Assembly: GCF_014203605.1 (NCBI RefSeq)
Contig: NZ_JACHJJ010000004.1
Location: 337,946-401,945 of the forward strand
DNA from: Thiemannella venezuelensis
Lineage (GTDB): Bacteria > Actinomycetota > Actinomycetes > Streptosporangiales > Streptosporangiaceae
Length of the DNA: 64,000 nucleotides
Reading direction: 5' to 3'
Positions 59,415-64,000 of this stretch are shown here, piece after piece. The translations under genes and the position numbers were made by a program. The notes beneath the pieces were generated by a model that was not told where the DNA came from, searched no databases, and worked only from the letters and a program-made list of their open reading frames with translations. Position 1 is the stretch's first letter. Each line of letters begins with the position of its first letter.

Positions 59415-60692
59415 GTGGCACGCATCGGCGACGGGGGAGACCTGCTGAAGTGCTCTTTCTGCGGGAAGAGCCAGAAGCAAGTCAAGAAGCTCATCGCCGG
59501 GCCCGGCGTATACATCTGCGATGAGTGCATCGATCTCTGCAACGAGATCATCGAGGAGGAGCTCAGCGAGTCCTCCGAACTCAAGTGGGACAGCCTGCCC
59601 AAGCCGAGGGAGATCTACGAGTTCCTCGACGCCTACGTCATCGGTCAGGACAAGGCGAAGAAGGCCCTCTCGGTGGCGGTCTACAACCACTACAAGCGGG
59701 TGCAGTCCGGTGAGCGCGGGCGTGACGACGGCCTGGAACTGGCCAAGTCGAACATCCTGCTCCTGGGCCCGACCGGTTCCGGCAAGACACTGCTCGCGCA
59801 GACGCTGGCGAAGATGCTGAACGTGCCGTTCGCGATCGCCGACGCCACCGCGCTGACGGAGGCCGGCTACGTGGGCGAGGACGTCGAGAACATCCTGCTC
59901 AAGCTGATCCAGGCCGCCGACTACGACGTCAAGAAGGCCGAGACCGGCATCATCTACATCGACGAGGTCGACAAGATCGCCCGCAAGAGCGAGAACCCGT
60001 CGATCACCCGCGACGTCTCGGGCGAGGGCGTGCAGCAGGCCCTGCTGAAGATCCTGGAGGGCACCACGGCGAGCGTGCCGCCGCAGGGCGGGCGCAAGCA
60101 CCCGCACCAGGAGTTCATCCAGATCGACACCACCAACGTGCTGTTCATCTGCGGCGGAGCCTTCGCCGGCCTCGAGAAGATCATCGAGTCCAGGGTCGGC
60201 AAGAAGGGCATCGGCTTCAACGCCGTCATCCGCTCCAAGGAGGACATCGACTCCTCCGACATCTTCGGTGACGTCATGCCCGAGGACCTGCTGAAGTTCG
60301 GCATGATCCCCGAGTTCGTCGGCCGCCTCCCGGTCATCACCAGCGTGCACAACCTCGACCGCGAGGCGCTCATCCAGATCCTGACCGAGCCGCGCAACGC
60401 CCTGGTCAAGCAGTACCGCCGCCTCTTCGAGCTCGACAACGTCGAGCTGGAGTTCACCGACGACGCCCTGGAGGCCGTCGCCGACCAGGCGATCCTGCGG
60501 GGCACCGGTGCGCGCGGCCTGCGGGCCATCCTGGAGGAGGTCCTCCTCTCGGTGATGTACGAGGTGCCGTCCCGCGAGGACGTGGCGCGCGTCGTCATCA
60601 CCCGCGAGTCGGTCCTGGAGCACGTCAACCCGACCCTCGTACCGCGCGACCAGCTGGCCAAGCAGCGCACTCCGCGCGAGAAGTCGGCATAG
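59415..60692 (+). CDS. clpX: ATP-dependent Clp protease ATP-binding subunit ClpX
   Basis: AAA+ unfoldase of 425 residues that delivers substrates to ClpP1P2. The N-terminal zinc domain has Cys13, Cys16, Cys35 and Cys38 (CSFCGKS..CDEC). The AAA core has Walker [16 protein letters not shown], the pore loop [10 protein letters not shown], Walker [11 protein letters not shown], and the IGF-type loop that docks on ClpP ([11 protein letters not shown]). GTG 59415 follows AAGGAG. It has its own 193-base upstream region, separated from clpP2 by a hairpin, so it may be partly independent. Confidence 0.98.
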   Translation: MARIGDGGDLLKCSFCGKSQKQVKKLIAGPGVYICDECIDLCNEIIEEELSESSELKWDSLPKPREIYEFLDAYVIGQDKAKKALSVAVYNHYKRVQSGERGRDDGLELAKSNILLLGPTGSGKTLLAQTLAKMLNVPFAIADATALTEAGYVGEDVENILLKLIQAADYDVKKAETGIIYIDEVDKIARKSENPSITRDVSGEGVQQALLKILEGTTASVPPQGGRKHPHQEFIQIDTTNVLFICGGAFAGLEKIIESRVGKKGIGFNAVIRSKEDIDSSDIFGDVMPEDLLKFGMIPEFVGRLPVITSVHNLDREALIQILTEPRNALVKQYRRLFELDNVELEFTDDALEAVADQAILRGTGARGLRAILEEVLLSVMYEVPSREDVARVVITRESVLEHVNPTLVPRDQLAKQRTPREKSA

Positions 60693-60710
60693 GCCCGCAC
60701 ACCCAGTACG

Positions 60711-60750
60711 GCCGACGCCCCCGCGGAGAGCACTCCGCGGGGGCGTCGGC
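60711..60750 (+). terminator. Terminator of clpX
   Basis: Perfect 18-base stem (60711-60728 with 60733-60750; arm starts GCCGACGCCCCC), four-base loop, 18 bases past the stop. Confidence 0.9.
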
Positions 60751-60781
60751 CGTCGGTGACCACCGCCCATTCGAAGGTCCC

Positions 60782-60787
60782 TAGAAT
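60782..60787 (+). promoter_or_regulatory. -10 box of valS (leaderless)
   Basis: TAGAAT lies 8 bases before GTG 60796. No Shine-Dalgarno is present, and the short distance to the clpX terminator leaves no room for a T-box leader. Confidence 0.6.
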
Positions 60788-60795
60788 TGGACACC

Positions 60796-63372
60796 GTGAC
60801 GATGCCAGAGCTGCCCACCCAGTACACGCCCGCCGATGTGGAGACCCGGAGCTACGAGCGCTGGGTGGCACAGGGATACTTCACCGCGGACCCGGGCAGC
60901 GACCGCGAGCCGTACACCATCGTCCTGCCCCCGCCGAACGTGACCGGCGTGCTGCACATCGGCCACGCCCTCGACCACTCGATCCAGGACGCGCTGACCC
61001 GCCGCGCCCGCATGCGCGGCCAGGAGACGCTCTGGCTGCCGGGCATGGACCACGCGGGCATCGCGACCCAGAACGTCGTCGAGCGTGAGATCGCCAAGGA
61101 GGGCCTGTCCCGCCACGACCTCGGCCGCGAGGCGTTCGTCGAGCGGGTCTGGCAGTGGAAGGAGGAGTCCGGCGGCCGGATCCTCGGCCAGATGAAGAAG
61201 CTCGGCGACGGCGTCGACTGGTCGCGTGAGCGCTTCACGATGGACCCCGGCCTCTCCCGCGCCGTTCAGACGATCTTCAAGCGGCTCTTCGACGACGGCC
61301 TCATCTACCGCGCCGAGCGGATCATCAACTGGTGCCCGCGCTGCCTGACCGCCCTGTCGGACATCGAGGTCGAGCACAGCGAGGACGAGGGCGAGCTCGT
61401 CTCGATCCGGTACGGCGACGGCGACGACTCGATCGTGGTCGCCACCACCCGGGCCGAGACCATGCTCGGCGACACCGCGGTGGCCGTGCACCCGTCCGAC
61501 GAGCGCTACGCCCACCTGATCGGCCGCGAGGTCGAGGTCCCGCTGACCGGCCGGCGCATTCCGATCGTGGCCGACGAGCACGTCGACCCGGCGTTCGGCA
61601 CCGGCGCGGTCAAGGTCACCCCGGCCCACGACCCGAACGACTTCGAGATCGGCCGCCGCCACTCGCTGCCGTCGCTGGCGGTCATGGACGAGCGCGGCGT
61701 GATCACCGCCCACGGCCCGTTCGAGGGTCTCGACCGCTTCGAGGCCCGTCCCGCCGTGGTCGCGGCCCTGCGCGAGCAGGGCAGGATCGTCGCCGAGAAG
61801 CGCCCCTACCTGCACTCGGTGGGCCACTGCTCGCGCTGCAAGACCGTGGTCGAGCCGCGCCTGTCGCTGCAGTGGTTCGTCAACGTCTCGCCGCTGGCCA
61901 AGGCCGCCGGCGACGCGGTCCGCGACGGCCGGACGAGGATCCACCCGCCGGAGCTGGCCAAGCGCTACTTCGACTGGGTCGACGACATGCACGACTGGTG
62001 CATCTCGCGGCAGCTGTGGTGGGGCCACCGCATCCCGGTCTGGTACGGACCCGGGGGCGAGGTCGTCTGCGTGGGCCCGGACGAGACGGCGCCCGAGGGC
62101 TACGTCCAGGACCCCGACGTCCTCGACACCTGGTTCTCCTCGGGCCTGTGGCCGTTCTCCACCCTGGGCTGGCCGGACCGCACGCCCGAGCTGGAGAAGT
62201 TCTACCCGACCTCGGTCCTGGTGACGGGCTACGACATCCTGTTCTTCTGGGTGGCCCGGATGATGATGTTCGGCATCTACGCGATGGACGGCGAACCGCC
62301 GTTCCGGACCGTCGCGCTGCACGGCATGGTCCGCGACCAGTACGGCAAGAAGATGTCGAAGTCGTTCGGGAACGTCGTGGACCCGCTCGACTGGGTCGAG
62401 CGCTTCGGCGCCGACGCCACCCGCTTCACGCTGCTGCGGGGAGCCAATCCGGGCTCCGACGTCGCGATCAGCGAGGAGTGGGCCGGCGGCTCCCGCAACT
62501 TCTGCAACAAGATCTGGAACGCCACCCGGTTCGCGCTCATGAACGGCGCCGCCGTCGGCGAACTGCCGACCGGTGAGCTCACCGCGGCCGACCGGTGGAT
62601 CCTCTCCCGCCTCCAGGAGGTCGTCTCCTCGGTGGACGCGGCCTTCGAGGAGTTCGAGTTCGCAAAGATCTCGGACCTGCTCTACCACTTCGCGTGGGAC
62701 GAGGTCTGCGACTGGTACGTCGAGCTCGCCAAGATCCAGATCGCGTCTGGCCAGGAGCACACCCGCCTGGTGCTCGGGCACGTCTTCGACGCGCTGCTCC
62801 GGCTGCTCCACCCGCTGGTGCCGTTCGTCACCGAGGAGCTGTGGCGGGCGGTCACCGGCGGGGAGTCGATCGCGGTCGCGCCGTGGCCCGCGGTTCAGGA
62901 GTCCCTGCGCGACCCGGCGGCCGAGGAGGAGATCCTCGCGGTCCAGGGGCTGGTGACCGAGGTCCGCAGGTTCCGCTCGGACCAGGGCCTCAAGCCCGGC
63001 CAGCGGGTGGCCGCGCGGCTGTCCCTCTCCGGTACGGCTCTCGCCCCGCACGAGGAGGCGATCCGCTCGCTGCTCCGCCTGGACCAGCCGTCGGACTCGT
63101 TCGCCGCGACCGCCCGCCTGGACGTGGGAGGCATCGCCGTGGAGATCGACACGGCGGGGACGATCGACGTGGCGGCCGAGCGCAAGCGCCTGGAGAAGGA
63201 TCTCGCCGCGGCGCAGAAGGAGGCCGCGCAGGTCGCCGCCAAGCTCGGGAACGAGCAGTTCATGTCGAAGGCCCCCGATGACGTGGTGAGCAAGGTCCGC
63301 GCCCGCGCGGCCCAGGCGGACCAGGACATCGCCCGGCTGACGGCCCAGTTGGCCGCTCTGCCCGCCGGCTGA
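60796..63372 (+). CDS. valS: Valyl-tRNA synthetase
   Basis: Class I synthetase of about 858 residues that charges tRNA-Val. Visible: [16 protein letters not shown] with HIGH at 54-57, [16 protein letters not shown], the editing (CP1) domain with [19 protein letters not shown] and [19 protein letters not shown], the KMSKS motif in [19 protein letters not shown], and a C-terminal coiled-coil arm ([25 protein letters not shown]). GTG 60796 is chosen for the TAGAAT box; ATG 60802 and TTG 60787 are alternatives. A terminator follows at 63401. Confidence 0.97.
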   Translation: MTMPELPTQYTPADVETRSYERWVAQGYFTADPGSDREPYTIVLPPPNVTGVLHIGHALDHSIQDALTRRARMRGQETLWLPGMDHAGIATQNVVEREIAKEGLSRHDLGREAFVERVWQWKEESGGRILGQMKKLGDGVDWSRERFTMDPGLSRAVQTIFKRLFDDGLIYRAERIINWCPRCLTALSDIEVEHSEDEGELVSIRYGDGDDSIVVATTRAETMLGDTAVAVHPSDERYAHLIGREVEVPLTGRRIPIVADEHVDPAFGTGAVKVTPAHDPNDFEIGRRHSLPSLAVMDERGVITAHGPFEGLDRFEARPAVVAALREQGRIVAEKRPYLHSVGHCSRCKTVVEPRLSLQWFVNVSPLAKAAGDAVRDGRTRIHPPELAKRYFDWVDDMHDWCISRQLWWGHRIPVWYGPGGEVVCVGPDETAPEGYVQDPDVLDTWFSSGLWPFSTLGWPDRTPELEKFYPTSVLVTGYDILFFWVARMMMFGIYAMDGEPPFRTVALHGMVRDQYGKKMSKSFGNVVDPLDWVERFGADATRFTLLRGANPGSDVAISEEWAGGSRNFCNKIWNATRFALMNGAAVGELPTGELTAADRWILSRLQEVVSSVDAAFEEFEFAKISDLLYHFAWDEVCDWYVELAKIQIASGQEHTRLVLGHVFDALLRLLHPLVPFVTEELWRAVTGGESIAVAPWPAVQESLRDPAAEEEILAVQGLVTEVRRFRSDQGLKPGQRVAARLSLSGTALAPHEEAIRSLLRLDQPSDSFAATARLDVGGIAVEIDTAGTIDVAAERKRLEKDLAAAQKEAAQVAAKLGNEQFMSKAPDDVVSKVRARAAQADQDIARLTAQLAALPAG

Positions 63373-63400
63373 TGCCCGCGGTCTGAGGCTGCGCTTGAGG

Positions 63401-63432
63401 GAGACCCCGGAGTCCGTTGACTCCGGGGTCTC
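63401..63432 (+). terminator. Terminator of valS
   Basis: Perfect 14-base stem (GAGACCCCGGAGTC at 63401-63414 with 63419-63432), followed by ATGTTTGG. Confidence 0.9.
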
Positions 63433-63580
63433 ATGTTTGGGGCTCGCTGGCGGAGGGAAGACCTAGTCGTTACCGGCGAATGGCTCAGGTCTGCCGGAAA
63501 GACTGCTAATGTTCTTGATGCAGGGCGAGGTCCTGCGCCCCCTCTTCTCAAACTCCGACATTTCGGGCGTGTCTGCACGA

Positions 63581-63610
63581 TTGGACACAGACCGGATGTT
63601 GGAGTAAGGT
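63581..63610 (+). promoter_or_regulatory. rRNA operon upstream promoter
   Basis: TTGGAC (63581-63586) and TAAGGT (63605-63610), spacing 18, match the housekeeping-sigma pattern moderately. Confidence 0.5.
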
Positions 63611-63672
63611 TGAAGGGTTGCTCCGGAGACGGGGTGGTCGCGATCCGGATGGATCGCCCGAAACGGGTCAGG

Positions 63673-63702
63673 TTGACACGAATCGGGCGGATCTGCTAGG
63701 AT
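63673..63702 (+). promoter_or_regulatory. rRNA operon main promoter
   Basis: TTGACA (63673-63678) and TAGGAT (63697-63702), spacing 18: the best housekeeping promoter in the window, about 240 bases before mature 16S. Confidence 0.85.
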
Positions 63703-63939
63703 AGTGACACGGAATGGAATGCCCCGGACGCCGGGACCGACCACGGGTCGGAGCCGGCCGATGGTGAACGCGTCCGTTTCTTGAGAACTCAACAGTGTGT
63801 TAAAAGCCAGTGCATGAAGCACAACCCCGTCCCACCCGCCCTGGTGGTGGGAGGACGGATTCCTTTGGTTGATACATGCCCGCGACCACTTTTTCGTCGG
63901 TTGCGGGTGTGCTTTCAGCCGGGAGCAACTCGAAGACAT

Positions 63940-64000
63940 TGTTTGGAGAGTTTGATCCTGGCTCAGGACGAACGCTGGCGGCGTGCTTAACACATGCAAG
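63940..64000 (+). rRNA. rrs: 16S ribosomal RNA (5' end only)
   Basis: The last 61 bases hold the universal 5' end: GGAGAGTTTGATCCTGGCTC, then AGGACGAACGCTGGCGGCGT and GCTTAACACATGCAAG. Placing AGAGTTTGATC at E. coli position 8 puts the mature 5' end at about 63940. GCGTGCTTAACACATGCAAG is the actinobacterial form. The rest lies beyond the window. Confidence 0.98.

Larger units (their letters stand above)
63433..63939 (+). promoter_or_regulatory. rRNA operon promoter and leader region
   Basis: No coding sequence. Two promoters (63581-63610 and 63673-63702) feed a leader with the conserved actinobacterial segment TTGAGAACTCAACAGTGTG at 63781-63799, an antitermination-type element, followed by hairpins (around 63830-63855 and 63880-63912) that are probably RNase III-type processing stems. 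Confidence 0.75.

Noticed and set aside
60751..60795. T-box leader before valS
   Set aside because: Only about 45 bases separate the clpX terminator from the start, and a -10 box lies right before it; no T-box core is present.
63433..63699. An 88-codon frame in the rRNA promoter region
   Set aside because: It overlaps both rRNA operon promoters and has no ribosome site.

Overview
The window is very G+C-rich chromosomal DNA of a mycothiol-using actinomycete, most likely of the Streptosporangiales or a close relative (Streptosporangium/Nonomuraea type). This rests on the tig-clpP1-clpP2-clpX-valS block, the many XRE/DUF5753, SpoIIE-phosphatase and HATPase regulators, the DinB/mycothiol-type enzymes, a bL37-like ribosomal micro-protein, a c-di-AMP riboswitch in front of a cell-wall protein, and an actinobacterial 16S start at the right edge. 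The genus is an inference. I found no insertion sequence, prophage, CRISPR array or large biosynthetic cluster.

Layout. 1-5.1 kb: 3' part of the translation factor ettA, facing a leftward mscS-glbO-alpha-glucosidase run, then a small unknown gene. 5.7-8.0 kb: an XRE/TPR regulator, a GNAT acetyltransferase and an unlisted 30-residue ORF closed by a hairpin. 8.4-17.5 kb: TetR/FAD-monooxygenase pair, NUDIX, PiT phosphate transporter with its DUF47 partner, purU, an ECF sigma factor coupled to an MDMPI-type protein, a VOC-methyltransferase fusion and an AraC regulator. 17.7-33 kb: mainly metabolism and proteolysis (S9 peptidase, HNH protein, FmdB, WYL protein, ilvD, NERD membrane protein, amidase, aminopeptidase N, mycothiol-type nitroreductase, aldehyde dehydrogenase, peptide deformylase, rpiB). 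33.5-41.5 kb: Eis-type acetyltransferase, membrane SpoIIE phosphatase, NarL-type regulator, site-2 protease, MarR and small enzymes. 41.6-46.5 kb: CHAP amidase, a riboswitch-controlled coiled-coil wall protein, galT with its DeoR regulator, an HD hydrolase and a bL37-like protein. 46.5-56.1 kb: a TIGR03086 protein, a secreted choice-of-anchor I protein, a coupled desaturase-like oxidoreductase/GAF-PP2C-HATPase pair, divergent tRNA-Gly and tRNA-Pro, an SHMT-like enzyme, and a divergent HATPase/XRE pair. 56.3-64 kb: trigger factor, ClpP1P2, ClpX and ValS, then the promoters and leader of an rRNA operon, with 16S entering at about 63940.

How it works together. The right end is a protein-quality-control and translation block whose clpP promoter carries a ClgR-type box. 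The middle is rich in signalling parts (three phosphatase/anti-sigma-type proteins, two XRE regulators, ECF, TetR, MarR, AraC, DeoR and NarL regulators), most sitting next to a plausible target. Convergent gene ends are usually separated by strong GC-rich hairpins without U-tracts, and many genes start 6-9 bases after a TANNNT box, which suggests leaderless mRNAs.
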